From Clostridiales bacterium (lineage in GTDB: Bacteria > Bacillota > Clostridia > Lachnospirales > WQUN01): a stretch of DNA of 51,921 nucleotides. The notes below the pieces were generated by a model, which had not been told where the DNA came from, did no database searches, and saw nothing but the letters and a program-made list of their open reading frames with translations. Location: positions 1 to 51,921 of the forward strand of contig JAISGK010000103.1 in the NCBI GenBank assembly GCA_031263155.1. Direction: 5' to 3'. This document shows positions 7,778 to 15,625 of the stretch, in pieces. Positions within the stretch are counted from its first letter, which is position 1; each line of letters opens with the position of its first letter. The position numbers were made by a program, and so were the translations under genes.

Positions 7778-9571
7778 TTAGCCGAGATATTTGTCCATCA
7801 TACGAATACTGCTCACGAATTGTTTGTTTGTGGGCGATTTTGTAAGAATATCCATGACCTGTTCAGTTATATCCGCAGTGGTCATGCGATTGGTTAACCG
7901 ACGGATGAGATATACAGCCTCAAGCTCTTCCTGCGAGAGTAAATTTTCTTCACGGCGAGTGCCAGATTTTATGATATCAACAGCGGGGAAAATTCTTTTT
8001 TCTTGCAATTTTCTGTCAAGCAACAGCTCCATGTTGCCGGTTCCCTTAAATTCTTCGAATATAACGTCATCCATGCGACTGCCCGTGTCTATCAACGCGG
8101 TGGCGAGTATAGTAAGAGAACCCCCGTCTTCTACGTTGCGCGCCGCTCCAAAAAATTTTTTGGGCATGTAGAGAGCGGCAGGATCAAGCCCTCCAGAAAG
8201 GGTCCGCCCACTGCTGGGAATAGTTAGATTGTAAGCGCGTGAAAGACGCGTCAGCGAGTCCAGTAAAATGATCACGTCTTTGCCTTGCTCGACCATGCGC
8301 TTGGCACGCTCCAATACCATTTCGGCAACTTTTTTGTGGTGCTCGGGCATTTCATCAAAGGTGGAAAAAACAACATCGCAATTAGGGTTGTTTATGGAGC
8401 GTTGCATGTCTGTAACCTCTTCGGGCCGCTCGTCGATAAGCAGAACGATAAGGTACATGTCTGGATGATTGGTAATTACCGCGTTGGCTATATTTTTAAG
8501 CAGCACGGTTTTGCCTGCCTTTGGCGGTGCCACTATAATACCCCGCTGTCCTTTGCCAATGGGCGCTACCAAATCAATTAATCGTGTGGAAAGTTCTGTG
8601 CGAGTGGTTTCCAAATGGATTTTTTCCGCTGGGAAAATGGGCGTGAGTTCTTCAAACGCTGGCCGAGAGCTAGCGGTTTCGGGTGGGTCGCCATTTATAG
8701 ACTTTACAAGCAACAAAGCGCTGTTGCGCTCACCCTCTTTCGCGGTGCGAATGGCGCCGCTTACCAAGTCGCCTGTTTTTAGATTAAACCGCCGTATTTG
8801 CGACTGGGAAATGTAGATATCATCCTTTGCGCTGGGCAAAAAATTCTCGCGGCGCAAAAATCCAAAGCCGTCAGGCATGATCTCCAGCACACCTTGATCG
8901 TATGCGCCGCTTTCCAAATTATCGCTGTTACGCTCCCTGGTTGGGCGACCGTCCGTTGGCCTCAATTCGGATGCCGCTCGCGTTTCAGGGTAAGCCTTAT
9001 CAAGCGTCTGTTGTTTCATGACGAATGGTTTGTCGGTTGACGGGGGCACATCCATGGTTTGTTTATCAAATTGTTTGTCTTGCTTTTGTGATTTATCTAC
9101 ACCGGGTGTGTAAAGAATGCGTACGGTCGGGGACGGGGCAAGATCTGGCCTCTTTTGTTGCTCCTGTGATTTTCCGGTGGTTTGCGCCACAAATTGCGTT
9201 TGATCTGTCACAGTTGGAGATTGTGAGCTATTCATTTCTGGCGTGGATGATTTTCGAGTTGTTTTTTTACGCATTTTTACAGCGGAAGCTTCGGTAACTG
9301 TTGTTACGGTCTCCTCGGTCCCAGATTCAGGGGTTTTAACTTCTGTCGCAGAAACTTCTGGGGCTTCGTTTATGGAGGGATCATTTTTACGGGCTGTAAT
9401 TATGGTAAAATCATCTGCGGGCGTTTGGTCTTCAAAGGCGGCCTCATTCACTTCTGCAACCTTTTTAAGCATCTTGATAAGCTCCGCCTTGTTAAATTTT
9501 TTCACGTTCTTTATACCTATTTTTTTTGCGTGAGCCCACAGATCATAAATTTGCATAGAATCAAAATTCAT
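7778..9571 (-). CDS. rho: Transcription termination factor Rho
   Basis: Hexameric RNA-dependent ATPase that releases transcripts. Domain order: Rho_N helical domain (1-45); a long low-complexity segment (about 46-222) rich in Thr, Ser, Glu, Gln and Lys; the cold-shock-type RNA-binding domain with MPDGFGFLR (about 223-292); and the RecA-like ATPase with Walker A APPKAGKT at 348-355, the [12 protein letters not shown] segment and [13 protein letters not shown]. At 597 aa it is much longer than the roughly 420-aa E. coli protein, entirely because of the disordered insert, a feature known in several Gram-positive lineages. The start ATG follows AGAGG and lies 9 nt after the stop of the LysM gene. 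Both genes are in one frame, separated by TAG, which shows that TAG is a real stop here. Confidence 0.96.
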   Translation of the reverse strand: MNFDSMQIYDLWAHAKKIGIKNVKKFNKAELIKMLKKVAEVNEAAFEDQTPADDFTIITARKNDPSINEAPEVSATEVKTPESGTEETVTTVTEASAVKMRKKTTRKSSTPEMNSSQSPTVTDQTQFVAQTTGKSQEQQKRPDLAPSPTVRILYTPGVDKSQKQDKQFDKQTMDVPPSTDKPFVMKQQTLDKAYPETRAASELRPTDGRPTRERNSDNLESGAYDQGVLEIMPDGFGFLRRENFLPSAKDDIYISQSQIRRFNLKTGDLVSGAIRTAKEGERNSALLLVKSINGDPPETASSRPAFEELTPIFPAEKIHLETTRTELSTRLIDLVAPIGKGQRGIIVAPPKAGKTVLLKNIANAVITNHPDMYLIVLLIDERPEEVTDMQRSINNPNCDVVFSTFDEMPEHHKKVAEMVLERAKRMVEQGKDVIILLDSLTRLSRAYNLTIPSSGRTLSGGLDPAALYMPKKFFGAARNVEDGGSLTILATALIDTGSRMDDVIFEEFKGTGNMELLLDRKLQEKRIFPAVDIIKSGTRREENLLSQEELEAVYLIRRLTNRMTTADITEQVMDILTKSPTNKQFVSSIRMMDKYLG

Positions 9572-9580
9572 ACAATACCT

Positions 9581-10612
9581 CTACTCTTCATTGTTATCTG
9601 CTGTCGTATGCAGCTTTACTATCAATTTTTGGCCAACTTTTATTTCGTTGGCGTTTTCTATATTGTTCCAGTCCATTAAGTTAGTGACGCTGGTGGCAAA
9701 ATTCCTTGCTATTAAACCAAGGTTATCGCCTTTGGCTACTGTATATACATAGCCATCGGGGGTTTCTACAACCTCGCCTTCAGAAGCGATATCAGCCTCG
9801 TGACGCGCAAGCTCCCCATTAAGGCGATCTATTTCAGCGTCTTTAGCCACACCAAGGGCCAGGGCCGCATCCAGGTCTTCTTGCTGCGGAGCGTTTTCCA
9901 ATTGATTGGTAACTTCTTTAAGCTGCGTGTTAATCTCAGACATTTTGAAAACCAACATGGAGATGATGACGATGGAAACAATGAGCACAACGCTAAGGAG
10001 TATTTTTAATGCGATAGACCCGTTACTCAGTTCATAATCATCATAATCATCGTCAATGTCCGCTGCGTTTTTTGGGGAACGTTTTGAAAGGGAGTCTGTT
10101 TCATCGGAATAATCACTGTCATCTAGCTGTGTGTTGCGTTCTGCCGCAGGGTGCGCAGCATACTTGGCATGTTCAACTGAGGTATGACCGTATATTTCAT
10201 CGTAGGTAACAGTGTCGCTCGCGCTTATAGTCCCTGCGGCTATATCTTTTGTTGTGGCAAAACTGTATCGCGTCGTTTTTGCGCTTTGCATGGGGCCGGA
10301 GTCTCGTTCCGATTCGTCATCCCAGCCAGCATGGGGAATGATCTGTTGCGCCAGCATACCCCCACGCACGGCAAGAGCTTCGGGATCAACCGGTTCGGCG
10401 GAAACCCATTGATATTTACGCGCCTCGGCAAATTCGCGCAAATCTTTGTATATCTTATCAATCTTCTCTCCGGTATCACCTTCACCCACATCGCTTCCCG
10501 CAATGTCGCCGGCGGGAGCATCCACCAAAGCGGAACCCGCCGCAGTACCGGCAGCAGCGATTGTTATCGCGTCATCTTCCGCATCCGTAATGTGGTATGT
10601 ATCATCCGGCAT
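9581..10612 (-). CDS. LysM-domain membrane protein
   Basis: A 343-aa protein with an acidic, disordered N-terminal region (1-200), one membrane helix (about 201-223, ALKILLSVVLIVSIVIISMLVF), a short coiled-coil stretch (225-270) and a C-terminal LysM domain (about 291-336, YTVAKGDNLGLIARNFATS). The LysM part should bind peptidoglycan glycan chains, with the N-terminus probably cytoplasmic. The start ATG has GGAGGT five nt upstream. A sigma-A promoter lies at 10653-10681. It is the first gene of the apparent LysM-rho-hisA-hisF-hisIE unit; no functional link to Rho is obvious. Confidence 0.8.
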   Translation of the reverse strand: MPDDTYHITDAEDDAITIAAAGTAAGSALVDAPAGDIAGSDVGEGDTGEKIDKIYKDLREFAEARKYQWVSAEPVDPEALAVRGGMLAQQIIPHAGWDDESERDSGPMQSAKTTRYSFATTKDIAAGTISASDTVTYDEIYGHTSVEHAKYAAHPAAERNTQLDDSDYSDETDSLSKRSPKNAADIDDDYDDYELSNGSIALKILLSVVLIVSIVIISMLVFKMSEINTQLKEVTNQLENAPQQEDLDAALALGVAKDAEIDRLNGELARHEADIASEGEVVETPDGYVYTVAKGDNLGLIARNFATSVTNLMDWNNIENANEIKVGQKLIVKLHTTADNNEE

Positions 10613-10652
10613 AGTTTACCTCCGTATTTACAAATGAACATGCCCATATAGT

Positions 10653-10681
10653 ATTTTAGTTGTTTAGCCCCATGATGTCAA
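10653..10681 (-). promoter_or_regulatory. Sigma-A promoter of the LysM-rho-his unit
   Basis: Minus strand TTGACA (10681-10676), 17 nt, TAAAAT (10658-10653), about 40 nt before the LysM gene start. Confidence 0.75.
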
Positions 10682-10683
10682 CA

Positions 10684-10712
10684 GATTTAGTAGTTTATCC
10701 CCGTAATGTGAA
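10684..10712 (-). repeat. Second, diverged copy of the promoter sequence
   Basis: Immediately upstream of the promoter above is a near copy: TTCACA (10712-10707), 17 nt, TAAATC (10689-10684), with the shared inner motif GGGG-TAAAC-ACTAAA. The period is 31 nt. It may be a weak second promoter or a duplicated regulator site. Confidence 0.5.
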
Positions 10713-10763
10713 CAGATAACGGCATTAGTGCCGCATTTTACAAGCGTTACAATAAATAGCCTC

Positions 10764-10792
10764 TTTACAACGGGGCAAATGTCGCTTATACT
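10764..10792 (+). promoter_or_regulatory. Sigma-A promoter of mecA
   Basis: TTTACA (10764-10769), 17 nt, TATACT (10787-10792). An AACGCCAT/ATGGCGTT hairpin (about 10813-10830) lies in the leader. Confidence 0.7.
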
Positions 10793-10872
10793 ATAGCCAT
10801 GAATATAGTGAACGCCATGAATGGCGTTATGGCAATTAACGGGTAAAACTCTTTCAGAACAGGGTGATCTTA

Positions 10873-11568
10873 TTGAAAATAGAAAAGCTTAGCGATAGCC
10901 AAATAAAGTTTATGCTGTCGTCAACTGACCTGTCTGACAGGGACATACGGCCGACAGAGCTTGCTTTTGGTTCTGACAAAACTCAGTCGCTGTTCCGCGA
11001 AATGATGGATAAGGCCAGCGAAGAATACAAGTTTTGCAGTGATAACACGCCGCTTATGATAGAGGCGATACCGATTAACTCCGAAGGGGTTATGATCATT
11101 GTTACCAAAGTGGCTGGTCCCCGGCGCGACGACAAGCATATGAGTCTGCTTGCCAGCTTGCGCGAGGTACGCAAGAGCGATACCTACGCGCCTGTACAAG
11201 ACAGACATGGCATAGCGCAAGCGGTACGTCCCGTGGGCGCGCCGTCCAGGTTTGATTCAGGCAACGACAACAGTCGGCTTTCCATATTTTCGTTTGGCTC
11301 CATAGATGAAGCCGCTAACGCTTCAGCGCGATTTGCCGGTCGATTTACCGGTACCAACGCTCTTTACAAAAGCGACGGACGCTTTTACCTACTGATACAT
11401 AACAACAATCCGTCAGATTTACTGTCCACAGCTTCGCTGGAGCTTATACTTAACGAATACGGGCAGAAACACATATCTACGCCGCTTAGCGCAGAATATC
11501 TGGAAGAACATGGCGAAGTCATTATCGCGGAAGACGCGATGGATATACTTAACCTGGTTTACGCGTAA
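10873..11568 (+). CDS. mecA: Adaptor protein MecA
   Basis: MecA-type adaptors deliver substrates to the ClpC-ClpP protease; in Bacillus MecA controls competence. The N-terminal part KIEKLSDSQIKFMLSSTDLSDRDI is the substrate-binding domain. A variable linker follows (about 85-135), then a C-terminal domain with SFGSIDEAANASARF and the hydrophobic core of the ClpC-binding region. The frame opens at GTG 10864, but the family start (MKIEKLS) and the AGGGTG site at 10861-10866 indicate TTG at 10873, giving 231 aa. It is transcribed alone between two minus-strand operons. Confidence 0.9.
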   Translation: MKIEKLSDSQIKFMLSSTDLSDRDIRPTELAFGSDKTQSLFREMMDKASEEYKFCSDNTPLMIEAIPINSEGVMIIVTKVAGPRRDDKHMSLLASLREVRKSDTYAPVQDRHGIAQAVRPVGAPSRFDSGNDNSRLSIFSFGSIDEAANASARFAGRFTGTNALYKSDGRFYLLIHNNNPSDLLSTASLELILNEYGQKHISTPLSAEYLEEHGEVIIAEDAMDILNLVYA

Positions 11569-11595
11569 TCGAATCGATCTTTCGCAAATTCCCAG

Positions 11596-12408
11596 TCATA
11601 ACAACTCAAAAAATATGTTGATGGCAATTACACATGCCGCGAACACGCTTAGTATTAGTGCGGTCGCGTAGTCTGGGCGCTTCATTTTAAGTTCGTTCAT
11701 GCGCGTGCGATTTATGTCTCCCCTATAGCAGCGAGCTTCCATGGCTTGCGCAAGGTCGTCCGCCCTGCGAAAGCTTGATATAAACAACGGCACAAGCAAG
11801 GGGATAAGTCCCTTTGCTTTTTTTATTATCCCTCCTGTGTCGAAGTCCGCGCCGCGTGCGGTTTGGGCCTTCATAATTTTTTCCATTTCTTCCATAAGCG
11901 TGGGTATAAAACGCAGGGCTATTGTCATCATCATGGCTATCTCGTGCGAGGGCACGCCGATTTTCTTTAGCGGCTTCATCAGATATTCCAACGCGTCGGT
12001 AAGTTGTATCGGCGAGGTCGTTAATGTCAACAGCGACGACCCAATAATGAGCAGGCAAAGCCTTAACGCCATCTGCCCCGCCAAAACAAGGCCCTCTTGC
12101 GTAATCCTGATCTTGTAAAACGAAAACAGTACTGTGTTGCCGGGCGCGAAAAACACATTTAGTATGGCTGTGAATATAAGGATAGACAGTATACCTTTCA
12201 GTCCGCGCAGCAACAGCGCGAAAGGCACTTTAGACGCCTTGACGGCAGCCAGCAAACACACGAGCGTAAAAAGGTAGCCAAAGGGATTGTTTACCAAAAA
12301 TAATACAATAATAAAGGCGATAACGCCAACCATTTTTACACGTGGATCAAGCCTGTGAACAGCACTGCCAGAGGGATAATATTGGCCTATGGTGATTTTT
12401 GTATTCAG
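11596..12408 (-). CDS. ecfT: ECF transporter transmembrane protein EcfT, CTG start
   Basis: EcfT is the membrane scaffold of energy-coupling-factor vitamin importers, linking the ATPases to exchangeable S components. It has about five membrane helices and the coupling-helix motifs with Ala-Arg-Gly (AQTARGADF) and MEARCYRG. The first ATG in frame (12333) would cut off the conserved N-terminus. Reading upstream in frame gives NTKITIGQYYPSGSAVHRLDPRVK, exactly the family pattern, starting from CTG at 12408 seven nt after GGAGG. No ATG, GTG or TTG lies in frame between the upstream TAG and this CTG. The full protein is thus 270 aa. It follows the fused ATPase gene by 46 nt. Confidence 0.93.
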   Translation of the reverse strand: MNTKITIGQYYPSGSAVHRLDPRVKMVGVIAFIIVLFLVNNPFGYLFTLVCLLAAVKASKVPFALLLRGLKGILSILIFTAILNVFFAPGNTVLFSFYKIRITQEGLVLAGQMALRLCLLIIGSSLLTLTTSPIQLTDALEYLMKPLKKIGVPSHEIAMMMTIALRFIPTLMEEMEKIMKAQTARGADFDTGGIIKKAKGLIPLLVPLFISSFRRADDLAQAMEARCYRGDINRTRMNELKMKRPDYATALILSVFAACVIAINIFFELL

Positions 12409-12454
12409 AAAAAATCCTCCCCGGGTGGATGTGAAATGTAATAACTACGATATA

Positions 12455-14296
12455 TCAGGATAGTGTAATGGCGTTATGGATTGCCTTATAGGCGTCCTCC
12501 GCCGTGAATATATTGGGGTCAACCGCCCAACCGTTTGCGTTAAGCCCACGCATGAGCGACGCGGCCTGCGGCGACGCAAGACCAATCGCTTCAAGCTCTT
12601 TGTGGTGGCAAAACACATTTTGCGGGACGTCGTTAAAAGCAATGCGCCCGTCGTTCATTACGATAACCCTGTCGGCCAAGGCGGCGACGTCTTCCATGCT
12701 GTGCGATACGAGTACGACGGTCATATCAAAGGTTTTGAGCATACCTTTTACGCGGCGCAATATACCGTCGCGCCCGCGCGGATCAAGCCCGGCTGTTGGT
12801 TCGTCCAGCACCAGAATCTTCGGCTGCATGGCCAAAACACCCGCGATGGCCGCTCGCCGTTTCTGTCCGCCCGAGAGGTCAAACGGGCTTTTTTCAAACA
12901 TATCCTCTGTGACGCCGCAAGCAAGCAGCGCCTGTACCGCGCGCTCACGCGCCTCGCTTGCGCTAAGTCCCATACTAAGCGGGCCAAATGACACGTCTTT
13001 CATAACTGTCATCTCAAACAACTGATGCTCTGGATATTGAAATACCAAGCCCACTTTTTGCCGCACCGACCGGAGTTTCTTCTTATCCGCAAATATGTCT
13101 TCGCCGTTTAGCAATACATCTCCCCGCGACGGCTTGAGCAGCGCGTTAAAGGTTTGTATAAGCGTAGATTTACCCGAACCCGTGTGACCGATAATCCCTA
13201 CAAATTCGCCCCGGCATATGGTAAGGCTCACATCGTCCAAGGCTTTTTTCTCGTAGACTGTGCTGGGGTTGTATACATATGTCAGATGGCGAACCTCCAG
13301 TATAGGGTTGCGATGGGGTGGGGGAGCCTCATGAGGCGATGGCCGCGCCGTGTGCGATTGGGGACGGTACGGCGACAACGCCGTTATCAATTCGTCAATC
13401 GTCAGCACGCTGTCGGGCAGGTTAAATTTGCGTGGCGACCGCTCATTGCTTGTGCGAGTATGTTCCGCGTTACCGTTAACTGACTCAATGTTTTGTGTTC
13501 GATGGGCTTCTGCCGCAAGCCTGTGACTTATCTCTGCCGCCATGGGGACGTCGAGGTGCAGCCCCTTCATTGTTTCCACACGTGAAAAGACTTGGCGGGG
13601 CGTGCCGTCAAGAACGACGGCCCCCTTATCCAACACGATAACACGGTTGGCGCGCACGGCCTCTTCCATAAAGTGTGTGATAAGGATGATCGAGATACCA
13701 TCTTCTTTGTTAAGCCGCAAAACAGTGTCTATAACCTCGCGCCGCCCGGAGGGATCGAGCATGGCGGTTGGTTCATCAAGCACAATGCAGTTGGGTTTCA
13801 TTGCCAAAATACCCGCTATGGCCACGCGCTGTTTCTGCCCGCCCGAAAGTTTGTGCGGCTCCGAGAGGCTAAAGGCCGACATGTTTACCGCCGTGAGTGC
13901 GTCGTCTACGCTTTTGCGGATCATGGCGGACGGCATACCCAGGTTTTCTGGGCCAAACGCTATATCCTCTTCTACGATTGTAGCAATCAATTGGTTATCA
14001 GGGTTTTGGAACACCATGCCAACCTTACGCCGTATCTCCCATGTATTGGCCTCTTCTCTGGTGTCGAACCTATTAACCCATATAGCGCCTTTTGTAGGCA
14101 GCAGCAACGCGTTAATGTGTTTGGCGAGCGTGGACTTGCCAGAACCATTGCGCCCCAAAATAGCGACGAATTCTCCCTTGCGCGTATGTACGTCTATCCC
14201 GTTAAGGGCTGTGAGGCTGTGTTCTTCGTTGTTTTCATCTATCCTTATATACTTGTAAACCAATTTATCTGTCTTGATCATTTCCTCGTTGTGCAT
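12455..14296 (-). CDS. ecfA: Fused ECF transporter ATPases (EcfA-EcfA' in one chain)
   Basis: A 613-aa protein with two complete ABC ATPase domains. First domain: Walker A GRNGSGKST (48-56), Q-loop FQNPDNQ, signature LSGGQ (150-154), Walker B IVLDEP (171-176). Second domain: Walker A GHTGSGKST (370-378), Q-loop FQYPEHQ, signature LSGGQ, Walker B ILVLDEP. A hydrophilic Pro/Arg-rich linker (about 262-330) joins them. In most Firmicutes EcfA1 and EcfA2 are separate genes; here they are one chain, so the heterodimer is pre-formed. EcfT follows 46 nt downstream. The start ATG has GGAGGG upstream, and a promoter lies at 14324-14352. No S component gene is in the window. Confidence 0.94.
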   Translation of the reverse strand: MHNEEMIKTDKLVYKYIRIDENNEEHSLTALNGIDVHTRKGEFVAILGRNGSGKSTLAKHINALLLPTKGAIWVNRFDTREEANTWEIRRKVGMVFQNPDNQLIATIVEEDIAFGPENLGMPSAMIRKSVDDALTAVNMSAFSLSEPHKLSGGQKQRVAIAGILAMKPNCIVLDEPTAMLDPSGRREVIDTVLRLNKEDGISIILITHFMEEAVRANRVIVLDKGAVVLDGTPRQVFSRVETMKGLHLDVPMAAEISHRLAAEAHRTQNIESVNGNAEHTRTSNERSPRKFNLPDSVLTIDELITALSPYRPQSHTARPSPHEAPPPHRNPILEVRHLTYVYNPSTVYEKKALDDVSLTICRGEFVGIIGHTGSGKSTLIQTFNALLKPSRGDVLLNGEDIFADKKKLRSVRQKVGLVFQYPEHQLFEMTVMKDVSFGPLSMGLSASEARERAVQALLACGVTEDMFEKSPFDLSGGQKRRAAIAGVLAMQPKILVLDEPTAGLDPRGRDGILRRVKGMLKTFDMTVVLVSHSMEDVAALADRVIVMNDGRIAFNDVPQNVFCHHKELEAIGLASPQAASLMRGLNANGWAVDPNIFTAEDAYKAIHNAITLS

Positions 14297-14323
14297 TAGA
14301 AAAGCCCTCCGTCGGTTTTACTT

Positions 14324-14352
14324 AGTGTAACATTTTTTTGTTGAGGCTACAA
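14324..14352 (-). promoter_or_regulatory. Sigma-A promoter of ecfA-ecfT
   Basis: Minus strand TTGTAG (14352-14347), 17 nt, TACACT (14329-14324). No riboswitch fold was recognised in the short leader. Confidence 0.65.
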
Positions 14353-14443
14353 CTCTGATTATGGCCTTTATTGATGTAACCGAAATATGATATAATAAAG
14401 GAAAAAATAAGGGTTCTTTACAAAACAAATTGAAAGGGGAAAT

Positions 14444-14719
14444 ATGGAAATGATACAAACATATAGAGGTTATTTTGAGCGTGACCGTTTTAGACTGCCC
14501 GAAGAAACCGCGCCAGTAGCAATCCCCGAATACGTAGAAGTGTATATAACTGTTACGGGCCGGGCATTGCCAGAAAGCACGGAAACTATCATTCAAACCG
14601 AGAGCGCGGAAATTGCCGGGCGGCGCGAAATGGCGCAATCATTAAGGGGGATAATTCCGTCAGATGTTGATTTGGACGCAATGAGGGCAGAGAGAATAGC
14701 CAAGAGGGCGTTATTGTGA
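14444..14719 (+). CDS. Antitoxin-like small protein
   Basis: A 91-aa protein whose N-terminus (MIQTYRGYFERDRFRLPEET, then IPEYVEVYITVTGRALPE) resembles small Clostridia proteins annotated as type II antitoxins with a short beta-rich DNA-binding N-terminus and a helical toxin-binding tail. The tail here (residues 50-91) is charged and helical. ATG at 14444 has AGGGG four nt upstream; an ATG two codons later is also possible. The stop overlaps the GTG of the next gene, the coupling usual in toxin/antitoxin pairs, but the next gene is a NUDIX protein. So it may be an orphan antitoxin. Assignment is by resemblance only. Confidence 0.55.
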   Translation: MEMIQTYRGYFERDRFRLPEETAPVAIPEYVEVYITVTGRALPESTETIIQTESAEIAGRREMAQSLRGIIPSDVDLDAMRAERIAKRALL

Positions 14720-15543
14720 AAATATTGGTTGATACTGACGAGAAGAACATGGCTACGATACATATTTACGAATATATGGAGTCCCGGATTCTATACGAAA
14801 ACAGAAAAATCCCGTTACCAGAGGCGATGAAGCGGCAGATCGAAGCAAATTGGAATGATCAACTCACACGTAACCCGATGTTGTTTAACGGTCCGCTTCT
14901 GACGATTGTAGACATGAGTATCGATCAGGGTGTACTTTATCTGCGGACGGGTCTGACCGATTATGCGCATTTTCTACATACGGTGAAAAATCGTTTTAAC
15001 GGAGAGAGAATATGTAGATCTGTTGCAGTCTATGCCCTTTTAAAGACCTCAGATGGATACTATATACTTAGCCGACAATCGGCTCATACCAGTTTTCCAG
15101 GCGCCATACAATGCGTGGCGGGGGCTGTCGCATATGAGGATATCGAATTTACGACGGGAAGCCTTGAGCCTCGACGCTCCATGCGACGCGAGATAGCCGA
15201 AGAGATTGGCCTGAATATCGGTGAAAACGAACTGCATCCAAAATATATCATATCGAGAAACGCGTTTTGCCATATAGCGTTTTGCTACATTATTACATTG
15301 CCGATGGATCGTAAAACCGTACTAACGCATTTTGCGGGTTTTGTGGAGGACTTACGTCGAGCGGAAAAGGAATGTGAAGTCGCGGAATTGTTAAGCGTGA
15401 GATGTAATTTGCCTGACATTGCTCGATTTTTTGAGGATAACAACAACACAAAGGATTATCTGAAGGATTTAATGTATATGGAGCTGGGGCATCAGAAGCC
15501 TCAAAAAGTGGATATTTTAATGGAGGATATAGGTGCGGATTAG
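14716..15543 (+). CDS. NUDIX hydrolase-like protein with an atypical first eight codons
   Basis: A 275-aa protein. The NUDIX-box end REIAEEIGL is present at about residue 155, preceded by GAIQCVAGAV and an acidic segment, so hydrolysis of a nucleoside diphosphate derivative is likely; the spacing between the first box Glu and REIAEE looks one residue short. The N-terminal part (IHIYEYMESRILYENRKIPLP) belongs to a NUDIX subfamily with an extra N-terminal domain. The GTG start gives MKILVDTD, which looks like the first strand of a PIN-domain toxin rather than NUDIX sequence. An internal ATG at 14749 (MATIHIYEY) could be the native start, with only a weak site upstream. It overlaps the antitoxin-like gene by 4 nt. 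Confidence 0.72.
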   Translation: MKILVDTDEKNMATIHIYEYMESRILYENRKIPLPEAMKRQIEANWNDQLTRNPMLFNGPLLTIVDMSIDQGVLYLRTGLTDYAHFLHTVKNRFNGERICRSVAVYALLKTSDGYYILSRQSAHTSFPGAIQCVAGAVAYEDIEFTTGSLEPRRSMRREIAEEIGLNIGENELHPKYIISRNAFCHIAFCYIITLPMDRKTVLTHFAGFVEDLRRAEKECEVAELLSVRCNLPDIARFFEDNNNTKDYLKDLMYMELGHQKPQKVDILMEDIGAD

Positions 15544-15562
15544 AGCGCAAAACTCCCTGTGT

Positions 15563-15613
15563 CAAGATTTTTCGTTGAAATTCAGCCGCAAATGCACTAC
15601 AATATTGAGTATG
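15563..15613 (+). repeat. 51-bp dispersed repeat carrying a promoter (copy 1)
   Basis: Matches 31657-31707 at 47 of 51 positions. It contains TTGAAA (15575-15580), a 17-nt spacer and TACAAT (15598-15603), a good sigma-A promoter placed to serve the Rpn-type gene. Just upstream, AGAGCGCAAAACTCCCTGT (15542-15560) nearly repeats the sequence at 20231-20249 before the tRNA promoter. Confidence 0.8.
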
Positions 15614-15625
15614 GAGGGGATGCTC

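Noticed and set aside
14297-14443. Vitamin riboswitch before the ECF module
   Set aside because: The leader after the promoter is only about 25 nt and shows no conserved fold.
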